A stretch of DNA of 64,000 bases from a virus: positions 1-64,000 of IMG/VR virus record IMGVR_UViG_3300030098_004740. One strand, 5' to 3'. Numbering within the stretch: the stretch's first letter is position 1; each line of letters begins with the position of its first letter. The notes below the pieces were generated by a model. That model was not told the DNA's origin and did not search any database. It worked only from the letters and a program-made list of their open reading frames with translations. This document shows positions 15,799 to 26,259 of this stretch, one piece after another. The translations under genes and the position numbers were made by a program.

Positions 15799-18700
15799 AT
15801 GGCTGGCAATTTCAACATAACAGCACAGATACACCTGCAAGCGCCTAACGCAAAACAGTTTTCTAGAAATTTGCAAAAACAATTGCAAAATCCTAACATC
15901 AAGGTAAATTTGCAAGGCGCGCCTAAAACCGTAAAGGATCTTAACAATGTAGTTAAAGCTACTAAAGACGTTGAGAAAGCTAGCAGAAGTGCTGGTAAGG
16001 GTGCTGACTATATGGGTCGTCAGCTTGGAAGTGCTTTCAAGCAAATCATGAAATACGACATCGCTCGTCGTGTTTTTTCTCTTTTTGCAAACTCTATTGA
16101 ACAAGGCGTGAGAGATGCTATTGCTTTTGAACGAGCTATGGTAAAAGTTGCTCAAGTCAGCGGAGCAAGCGCGAGAGAAATGAAGGCGTTGACAAAAGAA
16201 ATCACTAACGTTTCTAAACAATTTGGAGTCAGTTCTCAAACTTTAGCTAGAACAAGTTTGATTCTTAAACAAACAGGTCTCTCTATGAGAGACACTAAGG
16301 TAGCGATGGAGGCTTTAGCTAAAACAGAATTAGCTCCTACGTTTGATAACATTGCTGATACAGCTGAAATGGCTGTTGCCGCGATGAGGCAGTTTGGATT
16401 GGAAGCTAGCAAACTTGAAGGTCTATTAGGTAAGATCAATACTGTCGCCGGAAACTTTGCTGTTGAGTCTTCTGATATTGGTGTCGCTATTAGGCGTACT
16501 GGTGGCGCGTTTAAAGCTGCCGGTGGTGAAATAGAAGAACTCATAGCCCTATTTACGTCTGTTCGTGCTACTACTCGTGAAACTGCTGAGACTATTGCTA
16601 CTGGTTTTAGAACTATTTTTACCAGACTGCAACGGCCAACAACTATTAAATTCTTGCGGCAATTTGGAATTGAACTTACAGACCTTGACGGTAAGTTTGT
16701 CGGCCCTTACAAAGCAGTCGAAAGACTTCATGGAGCATTAAAAAACCTAGACCCTCAAGACCTAAGATATTCAATGATCGTTGAACAACTTGGTGGGTTC
16801 CGTCAAGTCTCTAAGGTCATCCCGTTAATACAACAATTTGGCACTGCTCAAGCTGCGTTAAATGCACAACAAGCTGAAAGCGGAAGCTTAGCATCAGATG
16901 CTGCTAAAGCACAAGCGACTCTCGCTGTTCAAATGCAGAAACTAACTGAACAGGTAAAAGAACTGTTTCGTGAAATAGTTGGATCTGACTCTTTCCAAAT
17001 GATGGCAAAAGGAGCATTTGCTCTTGCTGAAGGCATTATCAAAGTAGGGAAGGCTCTTGCTCCAGTCATACCACTAATAACAGCCATGGCCGGTATGAAG
17101 ATGGCTGGCTGGGCTATGGGAAGTATGAAGATGTTTGGAGGCCGTGGACTAAACCAATCTCTTGGTACTATGGGAGGCACAGGCGGTCCGGGCTTTTACA
17201 ATCGTGGTGGTCGTGTACGTAGATTTAGTAGAGGTGGCTGGGTTCCGGGATCTGGTAATGGTGATACTGTACCTGCATTACTAGAGCCGGGAGAATTCGT
17301 ATTACGTAAATCTGCTGCTCAGGCTTTTGGCCCACAACTGGCTTCTGTTAATAGATATGGCAATGGCACTCGTGGTTCTTCAGGTGTAGACCCTGATGGT
17401 ATGTCAGCTTCTTCGTCTCCAGTATTATCAAGAGCTTTATTCCAAGGCGTACATGATGGTGATAGTTACCGAATACATGGAATACCTTCACAACAGAAAT
17501 GGAATACAACCACTAGACTTGACGGAGGGGTAGATGCTTATGAAATAAGAAATATGTCTTCTTCTGGTCCAGTGTGGGGTCCGAGAGAGAAGCAGTTGGG
17601 AGATTTAGCCAAGGCGATGGCAGAGAGTCACGCCTCAAAAATTAAAAAAGGTCAAGACATCATAGGAATGTTTGGGAATGTAGACCCAAAGAAGAAAGAA
17701 AAATATGGAAGACCTTTGATGACAGACCCTACCTTGGCCGATTCTTTGCTACAGGCTGGTCTTGGAGAAACTGACAAAGCTACAGGCACTCTAGAACAAA
17801 GAGTCATGAAATATGCTCAAGGAAGAACTAGAGCAGGAATAAATTCTGGTCCCGCTGGAAGTCTTTATCAACAATGGGTAGCTGAAGAAAGACAAAAACT
17901 TGAACAAGAAAACAAAATGGCTTCTGGAGGTTTGGTTCCTTCCCTTCTAACCCCCGGAGAATTCGTAGTTAACAAGAAGTCAGCTCAAAGATTTGGTTAT
18001 GGCAAGCTATCTAAGATGAATAGATATGCTGGCGGTGGAGCTGTTCGTAGATACGCTAATGGTACTGGTGGCGCTGGCGTTCTTCCTATGGGTATGGGCG
18101 GCGGAGGAATGTTCGGAGGAATGATGATGCAGCTGGGCATGATGGAAGGCATGTTCGGCAAAGTAGGTAAAGCTGGACTTGGAGCTTTTAATGGATTAAC
18201 CAACGTTGCTGCTGGAGCAACAATGGCCTATGCAAAATTTTCTATGGTAACCCAAAGTGTTGGCGCTGCTGCACAAATGTTTGGCCTTCAAAGCGAAGCT
18301 GTTACAGCCTTCATTGATAGACTCTCTATGGTTGGTGGAGTTATAAGTTCGCTTTCTTCTGTTGCTCAAAATCCAGCAACTCAAGCTGCATTTAGCCATG
18401 CTATTGACTGGGCTGTGAATGGTTTGATGCTCTTTGGCGGCAAGCTAAAAAACTTAGGAAAAGCCATGGGAGGAAAAATCGGCACCGCAGTTAGCAGTGC
18501 TGGTGGCAGGGTAAGTGGTTCGGCAGCACATGTTGCTAAGGGCGGACGCCATGCTAAAGAAATGTATCAAGGAATATTCCAAAGAGGCCAAACAAAAGCA
18601 TTTCGGGACAAGGTACTCAAAAGGCAAGAACATTACAAAGGCGTCGCAGCAAGTAAAACCAAAGCTGCTGGCCATGCAACAAGAAACATGGGAGAGTTGG

Positions 18701-21700
18701 GTCAAAAACTTTCTGCATCACAGGCTCAAGGCGCAAAAATAGATGCTGATATTCTAAAAAATAAACAAAGTATATTAAAAAGCACAGATGACATAGCTAA
18801 GGCAGAAAAAAGTTATACCGCTTTAGCTAATGCAAAAGCAAGAAATGAAGCCACAAGAATAGCTGCAAATAGGCGAGTTTCTGAGATAGGAGAAGGTTTC
18901 CCTAAGCTATTGAAAAAAGAAAAACATGCTTATGAAACTGGATTAAAAATACAAGAAAAACTTAATGCAGCGAGAACGCGCCTCAGTGAAAGTGGAGCTA
19001 AGTTTGCCGAGGGTCAAGCTGACTTTAAAGCTGGTAAATACATAAAAGATGGTGGAACTGCCGGTGAGTCCTCATTGAAAAGATCTGGCAAAGGCAAAAT
19101 GGAGTATTGGGGACGAAAAGCGGCTCTTGATCAAGCAGAAATTAAAAAGCTTGAGGAAGCGATGGCGGCTAATGCTAAGAGGCAAGCATCGTATACTAAG
19201 AGAATTGGCGATGCTGAAGCCACAGTAAACAAGTTGACAAATACACAACGCAGCATGATAAATAAAAATGCTGCACTAGATGGTGCGCTTGATTCTCAAA
19301 TGGCTGCTAGAAATGCGGCATCTAATACTTTAAATGCTCAACAAAAAGCTGCGAAAGAGCTTGCTGAAGAGTCAAGTAGAGCTGCTGCACAAAGCGCCAA
19401 GTATGCTGACAAAATGGATGGAGCAGCAAAAGCTGCTGCCAGTCTAGGCGACGACGCTGCAAAAGCTGGAACAAAAGCAGCCAAGCTTGGTAAAATAGCT
19501 ACAAAAAGTGGACAAATATTAGCAAAAGGTAGTAGAGCTATAGCAACCATGGGGATTTCCCTAGTTGTTGAAGAGACTATTGCTGCGGTTGGAAGATCTA
19601 TGACGGACGTTGCTATGACGCAGATCAAAGATGCTGGCGGTAGGATGTCAGAAGAAGATGCAGCAGTCGCAGAAGAAGATGCAGCTAGAGGTGGCTTGGT
19701 AAGCGGAGCAGCTACTGGTGCTGGTATTGGTTTTGCCATAGGTGCGCTTACAGGACCACTAGCTCCTATACTAGCTCCAGTATTTGGCGCAGTTGGAGCT
19801 GTAGTTGGTGGATTATGGGGTTGGTTTGCCGCTGCTGAAGAAGCTAGAGAAGCTATCGAACGTGCTAACTTTGATAGAGCATCAGCAGATATGACAGACG
19901 CCATGAAAAAATTTGGTGAAGGAACAGCAACTGCGTCCTTTGCAGTAGAGCAAATAGCAGAAATGCAGAGAGTTGAACAAGGAATCAAAGACTATGGTGT
20001 TAGTTTAGATGAAGTTTATGGTAGCCGAATTGAACAAAGAAAAAATGCTTCCACTATACTCAGCGCACAAGCTCAAAGCGCAATGTCTGAACAAGACTTT
20101 AAAAATGATCCTGCTATTAAAAGGCTTCAAGAATTAGGTCTAGTCACCCAAAAACAAGTCGATGAAGGCTTAAAAGTTGTTGAAGCAAACATGAAAGCCA
20201 GAGCAGCATTAGAAGCTGAATTAGAAGCTAGAAAAGCTTCAAATAGAGAGCTTAGAAAAGTAGCTGGTATTGTAGGCGCAATGGAAGAAGCATCTAATAG
20301 GCTTTCCACATTTGGCGCTTCAATAGAAAACATTGCAACTCCGGGAAGTGGAGGAATAGGAAAAACTGCTGATCTGTTCAAAAATGCAGGATCCAGTAAA
20401 CAAGGTACTGCAAACTTTAACAGTGCTATAGATATGTTTTCAAACATTGCTGGTGGAAATACGCTAGAAGGCTTTGGTAAAAAAGCAAAAGACGCACAAT
20501 TTGTAAATGCAAATATAGAAGATATATTGACTAGATCTGGTATGTCTGGTGGATTAGACCCAGAAAATATGCAGTCAATTATAATGGATGATTTGAAAAG
20601 AACTGCTAAAGAAGAAGGTGCGGCTCTAGGACCTTACATGGAAAAAAGAATGAAAAATATGATAGACAGCATAAGTGAAGATGACTTAGCTGATCTAGAA
20701 AATAAAGCACCAGAAATAGCAGCAAAATTTAAAGAAGATCAAGATAGATTTTTAGCAGTATTTCAAAAAGGAGCAGAACTCCTAGATCAATATACATCAG
20801 AATTGGAAGCTGCTTATAATGCTCAATTAAAACTTGAGCAAGAATACGTTAAGAGACAGCAGTCTTTGATGAACGCTAGATTTTCTTCTGACGAAAAGTT
20901 TCGTCAAAATCTAAGCGCTAGTGCTTTTTCAGGCACAAGCAATGCTGACATTCAAGCAAACTTCTTAGCTAACCAACAAATGCTTGTTAGCGGATCTGGC
21001 GGGATTGGCGGAATGAGCGCTGCTAGGCAAGCCTCTCTTAACGCAGCTGGTGGTGTTGGGAATGTTAATGCGGTAGGTGCGACGTTCAAACAAATTAGTG
21101 AAGATCTCAGAGCAAACCAACAGCAATTGATAAGTCAAGGTTTAGACCCAGCAGCCTTGGAACAGACAGGAGCAGCTGGCGGCTTAGCTGACGAACAACA
21201 AAAACTTATAGAAAAGAACAAAGAGCTTAGGGGAGAGTACGAGGCAGCGAAACAGGTTCTTGAAAACTACGCAAACTCTCAAGAAAGACTGACTGCTCTT
21301 AATAGAGAATTAGAACAAGCCCAACAAAAACGCAAGTCTCTTAAAGATCTTGCTGTGCAAGCTAGGTATGGAACTGCCGAAGAAAAAGATCAAGCTGCTC
21401 GTTTGATTAACGCTATCACTATTGCCTCTCAGCAAGGCATTGATGCTGTAGCTCCAGAACTTCAAAGGCAGGTTGTTGGATACCTTCCACAACTTATGGG
21501 CGCTCAAGGTGAGTCCATAGTTAACCAAGGCATAAACGATGCCTTTGGTGGTGGTCAAGGGATAGCTGGAATTACAGAAGTGAGCGCAGAAGAAAGGCGA
21601 CTCGCTACGGAAATAAAAGCTATAGAAGACGCAGGTATAACCGCTGGAGAGCATCTCGCAGAAGAAGTTGGTGACAGAATTGGAGAAATGGCCGACAAAA

Positions 21701-23367
21701 TTGCTGAGCTTAATAAAAACTTTGTCATAGATTTAAGAACTCTGTTCTTAGAGGAAGAATCAAAACAAGCAAAAGCAGATCAAAGAACCGCAGAAGCAAA
21801 AATAGCAGGAGCTGACAAAACAAGAGAGAAATTAAAAGAGTTTGGAATAGAAGGTACTGTTGATGCACAGGGAAATCTTTCTTATAGCGAAGAAGATCAA
21901 GTCGCTCTCAACAATTTAAGAATGTTGGGTGATCTAGCTATGGAAATGGAAAAACAAGAAAAAGCCACCTCTGCTTTGGGAGGCGTTGATCTTAAAGCAG
22001 AACAGGCAAAACTAGAAGGTTCAGGCTGGGTTATGGATCATCTTGCTTCAGGGACAAGTTCTAATATCTACAAAGCTCTAGGCATTACAAAAGACGAGTT
22101 TCTAGCTGGCATGGGCGGAAATGTTGGTGGTGACAACTGGAATGTAGAAAACTACGACGATGCCGATATGGACGCCATGAAAGTCGTGATTGATAAAATG
22201 GGTGTTAAGTTCGCTGAAATGGGCGGCGATATTAACATGTTTGAATCAGAAGCGATGCGTTTGATTAAACATGCGGCAGAGAATGATCTAGAAGGCCAAG
22301 ACGTACTTCAACCTTTATTCCAAATGTTAGCTGACAGGCAGTCATCAGCTAAGATACAGGGCGATGCCAGAATGAAAGAGTTAGAAGGAAAAGTTTCTCC
22401 AGAAGTTCTTGAAAAGATGAAAAGCATGACTGCCGAAGAAAGAACAGAGTACGCAAGAAAAGCAGGAGTAGCGGCTGAGGTTGGAGATTTGGACACGTTT
22501 GCTAGTGAAAGAAATCAATCCTATAAAGACTTAGCAGATGCTAAAGAATCTTTGAAGACAGTCAAAGATAAGCAAACAAAACTAACGGATGAAGCAACTA
22601 AGAGAGGTAGTATCTTTACTCATGATATTTATCTAGAAAGAATACTTCTGAATATTCTTACGGTTCTTGAAGGCGAAGGAAGAAGTGTAGATTTGCTTCC
22701 TACCAACCTAAATCCTTTAGCGGCTGCTGGTGGTGGTGGTGGTGGTAAAGGAGCTGTTCCGGGCTTCATGAAGAAGTTTGGAGGCAGTAGCTTAACAGAC
22801 TTTGCTAACATGGGCGACGAAGAGAAGCAAAAAATGCTCTCCATGTTAAGTAAAGATAGCTCAATATCAAGCGCAATGAAAGCAGAAATCACAGGAGCAG
22901 CTGGTGGACTACCTTCAATGTTTGCTGCTGACAAAATGCTTTCAAGCCCATTGACTGATGGAAGTCTTGAGGGAATAGACATGGCTAGCACAATGAAAAA
23001 AGCTATAGACAGTTTAAGCGAAGGAACGGCGGCAGCAGCTGTGACCAAAGTAGCACAAGATGCTCTTGCTGAAATGGGCGTTAATGAAACCGCAGAGCTA
23101 TTCTCGAAACATATAGAAGAGTTTTCATCAGCTATGGGTAACCCATTAAGCATTGAAGTGGGCGGAAGTATAGAAGTTAATGTTAATATGAATGGGGCAG
23201 ACTTCTTGAAGAATGCAGAAGGTGCATTAGCAGAAATTGCAGGAAGTGAAGCCTCTAAAGCAATAAATAACTTTATTCAACAAATGAATAAGAGTAGTAA
23301 TGTAAAACCAAATCCTCAAGGCTGGCATCAGTCAGGCCAACCTAAACCTTTGACAGGAAACGGATAA
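15799..23367 (+). CDS. Tape measure protein with embedded SNase-like nuclease domain
   Basis: The 2522-residue protein sets tail length and is ejected with DNA. The N-terminal part (about 80-400) is a PhageMin_Tail/TP901-like domain, with FERAMVKVAQVSGAS, LTKEITNVSKQFGVS and the RRTGGAFKAAG signature. Two modules of the form GGxVPxxLxPGEFVxxKxxAxxxG follow, with PGEFV at 497-501 and 719-723. Between them (about 545-665) is a staphylococcal-nuclease-like domain: D553-G-D555, R573, D579-A-Y-E582, WGP, and Y636-G-R638, then SLLQAGL. A hydrophobic Gly/Ala/Pro segment (about 1299-1340) could cross a membrane. Long coiled-coil stretches fill 960-1240 and 1700-2250. A GGGGG linker precedes the C-terminal part. 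At the usual 1.5 angstrom per residue the tail would be about 380 nm, assuming the whole protein measures length. Confidence 0.93.
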   Translation: MAGNFNITAQIHLQAPNAKQFSRNLQKQLQNPNIKVNLQGAPKTVKDLNNVVKATKDVEKASRSAGKGADYMGRQLGSAFKQIMKYDIARRVFSLFANSIEQGVRDAIAFERAMVKVAQVSGASAREMKALTKEITNVSKQFGVSSQTLARTSLILKQTGLSMRDTKVAMEALAKTELAPTFDNIADTAEMAVAAMRQFGLEASKLEGLLGKINTVAGNFAVESSDIGVAIRRTGGAFKAAGGEIEELIALFTSVRATTRETAETIATGFRTIFTRLQRPTTIKFLRQFGIELTDLDGKFVGPYKAVERLHGALKNLDPQDLRYSMIVEQLGGFRQVSKVIPLIQQFGTAQAALNAQQAESGSLASDAAKAQATLAVQMQKLTEQVKELFREIVGSDSFQMMAKGAFALAEGIIKVGKALAPVIPLITAMAGMKMAGWAMGSMKMFGGRGLNQSLGTMGGTGGPGFYNRGGRVRRFSRGGWVPGSGNGDTVPALLEPGEFVLRKSAAQAFGPQLASVNRYGNGTRGSSGVDPDGMSASSSPVLSRALFQGVHDGDSYRIHGIPSQQKWNTTTRLDGGVDAYEIRNMSSSGPVWGPREKQLGDLAKAMAESHASKIKKGQDIIGMFGNVDPKKKEKYGRPLMTDPTLADSLLQAGLGETDKATGTLEQRVMKYAQGRTRAGINSGPAGSLYQQWVAEERQKLEQENKMASGGLVPSLLTPGEFVVNKKSAQRFGYGKLSKMNRYAGGGAVRRYANGTGGAGVLPMGMGGGGMFGGMMMQLGMMEGMFGKVGKAGLGAFNGLTNVAAGATMAYAKFSMVTQSVGAAAQMFGLQSEAVTAFIDRLSMVGGVISSLSSVAQNPATQAAFSHAIDWAVNGLMLFGGKLKNLGKAMGGKIGTAVSSAGGRVSGSAAHVAKGGRHAKEMYQGIFQRGQTKAFRDKVLKRQEHYKGVAASKTKAAGHATRNMGELGQKLSASQAQGAKIDADILKNKQSILKSTDDIAKAEKSYTALANAKARNEATRIAANRRVSEIGEGFPKLLKKEKHAYETGLKIQEKLNAARTRLSESGAKFAEGQADFKAGKYIKDGGTAGESSLKRSGKGKMEYWGRKAALDQAEIKKLEEAMAANAKRQASYTKRIGDAEATVNKLTNTQRSMINKNAALDGALDSQMAARNAASNTLNAQQKAAKELAEESSRAAAQSAKYADKMDGAAKAAASLGDDAAKAGTKAAKLGKIATKSGQILAKGSRAIATMGISLVVEETIAAVGRSMTDVAMTQIKDAGGRMSEEDAAVAEEDAARGGLVSGAATGAGIGFAIGALTGPLAPILAPVFGAVGAVVGGLWGWFAAAEEAREAIERANFDRASADMTDAMKKFGEGTATASFAVEQIAEMQRVEQGIKDYGVSLDEVYGSRIEQRKNASTILSAQAQSAMSEQDFKNDPAIKRLQELGLVTQKQVDEGLKVVEANMKARAALEAELEARKASNRELRKVAGIVGAMEEASNRLSTFGASIENIATPGSGGIGKTADLFKNAGSSKQGTANFNSAIDMFSNIAGGNTLEGFGKKAKDAQFVNANIEDILTRSGMSGGLDPENMQSIIMDDLKRTAKEEGAALGPYMEKRMKNMIDSISEDDLADLENKAPEIAAKFKEDQDRFLAVFQKGAELLDQYTSELEAAYNAQLKLEQEYVKRQQSLMNARFSSDEKFRQNLSASAFSGTSNADIQANFLANQQMLVSGSGGIGGMSAARQASLNAAGGVGNVNAVGATFKQISEDLRANQQQLISQGLDPAALEQTGAAGGLADEQQKLIEKNKELRGEYEAAKQVLENYANSQERLTALNRELEQAQQKRKSLKDLAVQARYGTAEEKDQAARLINAITIASQQGIDAVAPELQRQVVGYLPQLMGAQGESIVNQGINDAFGGGQGIAGITEVSAEERRLATEIKAIEDAGITAGEHLAEEVGDRIGEMADKIAELNKNFVIDLRTLFLEEESKQAKADQRTAEAKIAGADKTREKLKEFGIEGTVDAQGNLSYSEEDQVALNNLRMLGDLAMEMEKQEKATSALGGVDLKAEQAKLEGSGWVMDHLASGTSSNIYKALGITKDEFLAGMGGNVGGDNWNVENYDDADMDAMKVVIDKMGVKFAEMGGDINMFESEAMRLIKHAAENDLEGQDVLQPLFQMLADRQSSAKIQGDARMKELEGKVSPEVLEKMKSMTAEERTEYARKAGVAAEVGDLDTFASERNQSYKDLADAKESLKTVKDKQTKLTDEATKRGSIFTHDIYLERILLNILTVLEGEGRSVDLLPTNLNPLAAAGGGGGGKGAVPGFMKKFGGSSLTDFANMGDEEKQKMLSMLSKDSSISSAMKAEITGAAGGLPSMFAADKMLSSPLTDGSLEGIDMASTMKKAIDSLSEGTAAAAVTKVAQDALAEMGVNETAELFSKHIEEFSSAMGNPLSIEVGGSIEVNVNMNGADFLKNAEGALAEIAGSEASKAINNFIQQMNKSSNVKPNPQGWHQSGQPKPLTGNG

Positions 23368-23376
23368 GAGTAAAAG

Positions 23377-26259
23377 ATGGCGACTTATACTGGAGAAAGT
23401 ACAGTCCAAGCATCCTCATCATTGCAGGCATACTTGGCTGGGCCAATGCGGGTATCTAATGCCCTGAATGCCTCTTCTACAGTGCAGGGGTATTTGGCAG
23501 GGCCTATGCGTATATCGCAAGCTTTAAATACTTCTAGTACTACCAAAGGCTTTCTAGTCATTGCATCCCATCCTGCTGAAGCCTTAGTAGCATCTTCTGG
23601 CGCATTATACCCTTCAGAAGTTATGACTAATCGTGCTACTTCTACTTTGTCAAGCACGGTCAGAGTTCGCTCAACACTACACCAAGATGGCGGAACTAAC
23701 GATATTGGTCTAGTTATACTTGGTTCAGCAGAACTTGCTCCACAAAGAAGCATAGCTACAAGTGGTACTAACAGAGAATATGGTTACTGGCGTGGTAGTT
23801 ATGCCACAGCTTCTATAGCTAGTTTTGACCAAATGTATGTTCCTCTTGAAGGTTCTGGTGTTGACGGAACTGGTAAGCCTGTCATTTCTTTGGTCACTGA
23901 CCAAGGAAAAACTGTTGGAGGAGCTACTGATCACCCTGATTGTTTAGCTAGTAGTAAGAGTTTTAGTTGGGTAGATGCTGGCATGGGAGCAGGTTACTGG
24001 GTAGCAGGAGGCGATGGGACTTGTCTAACCGGATGTGACGATCCTGAAGCTCCAAGTTTTGATGGAACAACAGATGGGCAAATTGAGTATGTAGCTTGTA
24101 AAGGAACTCCTTACGACTACTACACTGGTGCTGATAGCGAAACTCCAGATGGAATAGGTGATTTTATTGGTTCTGCAAGATGGGAAAAAGCTGGATCTTT
24201 ACTTTCTCAACTTGGAAACGAAGCACCTAGACAGAGATGTCTATTTATGTCTAAGAGGTCATTTGTTAATCTTGGAAGTGGTATAGATCTTAACAAAAAC
24301 TCAGGTGCTTATACGGCTTATGCCAAGATTGTTCCTAGTGGTGATGTTTCTGGTAGTGTCATCATGGCTCAGCATAGAGAAAACCCAGCTCAATTTATAC
24401 TAGGTTGTGATTATGACGGAAAATATTACATACGTTCTGATTATACGCAAAAAGATGATAACCATTCTGTACAAGTCAATAGTTCAGGCAACTACGAAAG
24501 CTATAAATACCCAACTCAAATTATAGGCACATATGACCAAACAGATTCAACACTTAAGCTTTATGTAAATGGAAGATTACAAGGAGTATCAGATCCATTT
24601 ACCAGATCTGTAAAGAGGTCTGAAGTAACAAATGTAGCTTTAGGCAAAAGAGAATATGCACTTGCCGAAAAAGGATTTACCGGATGGATTGATGAAGTAG
24701 GACTTTCTTCTTCCGCTATGGAGCAGAAAGAAATAACAAGATTTTATCAAAGCACTTTTGAAATAAGTAAAATACTCTTTAATACAAAGGCTAGACCTAC
24801 TGGCGATAGTTCTTTTGCAGAAGACGAGTTTGGGGACGAAGGTTTAGGTATCAACAACGACAGTTATGTTGAGCTTGTTTTAGAATCTGGAATCGCAAGT
24901 GTCACTAATCCAGAAGGAGCTAGAGGCGGAGCTTTCGATAAAACAATGTGGGGAACTCGCAACACAGGTGGAAATCTGGTAGGAGCTTCCTCAGTGCTTA
25001 CATTTGACTTAATGGAGATTGCTCCTAGATTTCATCAGCTTACAGATCTTTCCGTAGATATGTGGGTTGAGAATACAAACAACCATCCAACCACACCAAA
25101 CGTCACTGTCTCTGCGAGAGTCCTGCACAAAGATCGTGCTTCAAACAGCAAAAACTTAAATTGGTATTCTACTGCTGTTGCAGTACCTACGGGCGATAAA
25201 CAGCTTATAACCTTAACCAAAGACATAGGTCATGATGCTTACTATCAAGGTGGGCATAAGTCCTTTAAGCAAGACTTAGATGATCATCAATTAGAAATTG
25301 TAGTTGTTCATGGTGTAACTAATGATAGTTCTGGATTTGATGCCAACTTTAAAATATATAACACAAAGATAAACTACACTGGTTTTGATAGCCTAGCTAC
25401 TTACAATACTCAAACTGGTTTAACCGAAGCAGGAGTAGTAAAAGGTCATGGTTTACTTGATGTAGATGGAAACTACACAGCTTTTGCTAGTGGTGACCAA
25501 AGTCTTACTATGATATCTATTGGTGGGGTCGGAGTGCCAGCAAGCGGTACATGTACTTTGTTTGTAGATTCTGACACCGCAGACCAAGCGATGACGTTGG
25601 TTATCAACCATAACAAAGCAACTGACATGGGAAATTCGGGCTACGGATATGTAGTTGCTAATGGCGCTGTTGAGATGAATGGCGTTGAAATGAACTTGTT
25701 CACTTCTGGTGGACAAATAAATACAGACATGATCCTGTTCCTAAAACAGAACGATCCTGTATTTGCAGTTAGCCCAACGATGACATTATCAACTGCTGGA
25801 GCCTTGCTTTCATTCCCTAGAGAAGAAGCAAATACATCCCTATACCTATTAGCAGACCTTGGGTTTGGGAGTCCTTCTGGCGTTATGAACTTAACAATGC
25901 CAAACGTAAAGTCTGGCACTTTCTTTGACAAGAGACTTCTATATATAGAAGGGAAGCAACCTACAGGAGAAATACCTTTATATGTACAAGTTAATGAATC
26001 TGGTGTAAATACAATTCCTCTTTACACCGTAGGACCTGACTTCTATTCCCCAAGTGGTGTAATGAATATGTTTATTAAGCAAAAAGATCTATATGGTCAA
26101 GCTACTATTACACCAGTTCCTACTATTGGTAGGAATAATAACACGACCCTTATGACAAAGGGTTATGGTTATCCTAGTGGAATTATGGAAATGTCAGTTC
26201 CTAACGTATTTGGGTCTGGTACAAACTCATTGACATTATCTACGAGAGGTTCTAACTAA
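23377..26259 (+). CDS. LamG-domain tail adhesin
   Basis: A 960-residue protein. The N-terminus has a duplicated SSxxxYLAGPMR(V/I)S.ALN unit (about 14-60), like the Ser-rich repeats of the 4932 product. A concanavalin A-like LamG domain covers about 290-460: FVNLGSGIDLNKNSGAYTAY, then a central IIGTYDQTDSTLKLYVNGR and FTGWIDEVGLSS, the canonical order with 'L-LYVNG' and 'G-IDEV'. Such domains bind glycans, so this is a good candidate for receptor recognition. A beta-rich middle is followed by C-terminal (S/P)SG(V/I)MN/E repeats about every 60 residues. It follows the tape measure gene by 9 bases and ends in a TAATG overlap. Confidence 0.75.
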   Translation: MATYTGESTVQASSSLQAYLAGPMRVSNALNASSTVQGYLAGPMRISQALNTSSTTKGFLVIASHPAEALVASSGALYPSEVMTNRATSTLSSTVRVRSTLHQDGGTNDIGLVILGSAELAPQRSIATSGTNREYGYWRGSYATASIASFDQMYVPLEGSGVDGTGKPVISLVTDQGKTVGGATDHPDCLASSKSFSWVDAGMGAGYWVAGGDGTCLTGCDDPEAPSFDGTTDGQIEYVACKGTPYDYYTGADSETPDGIGDFIGSARWEKAGSLLSQLGNEAPRQRCLFMSKRSFVNLGSGIDLNKNSGAYTAYAKIVPSGDVSGSVIMAQHRENPAQFILGCDYDGKYYIRSDYTQKDDNHSVQVNSSGNYESYKYPTQIIGTYDQTDSTLKLYVNGRLQGVSDPFTRSVKRSEVTNVALGKREYALAEKGFTGWIDEVGLSSSAMEQKEITRFYQSTFEISKILFNTKARPTGDSSFAEDEFGDEGLGINNDSYVELVLESGIASVTNPEGARGGAFDKTMWGTRNTGGNLVGASSVLTFDLMEIAPRFHQLTDLSVDMWVENTNNHPTTPNVTVSARVLHKDRASNSKNLNWYSTAVAVPTGDKQLITLTKDIGHDAYYQGGHKSFKQDLDDHQLEIVVVHGVTNDSSGFDANFKIYNTKINYTGFDSLATYNTQTGLTEAGVVKGHGLLDVDGNYTAFASGDQSLTMISIGGVGVPASGTCTLFVDSDTADQAMTLVINHNKATDMGNSGYGYVVANGAVEMNGVEMNLFTSGGQINTDMILFLKQNDPVFAVSPTMTLSTAGALLSFPREEANTSLYLLADLGFGSPSGVMNLTMPNVKSGTFFDKRLLYIEGKQPTGEIPLYVQVNESGVNTIPLYTVGPDFYSPSGVMNMFIKQKDLYGQATITPVPTIGRNNNTTLMTKGYGYPSGIMEMSVPNVFGSGTNSLTLSTRGSN

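Noticed and set aside
9405-15930. Shared 12-base GGCGCGCCTAAA at about 9408 and 15916 in AT-rich DNA
   Set aside because: Both sites are codons for Gly-Ala-Pro-Lys in unrelated proteins, and nothing else around them matches.
19338-20447. Long minus-strand reading frames inside the tape measure gene
   Set aside because: They mirror Ala/Ser-rich coding sequence on the plus strand and have no promoter, ribosome site or recognisable protein pattern.
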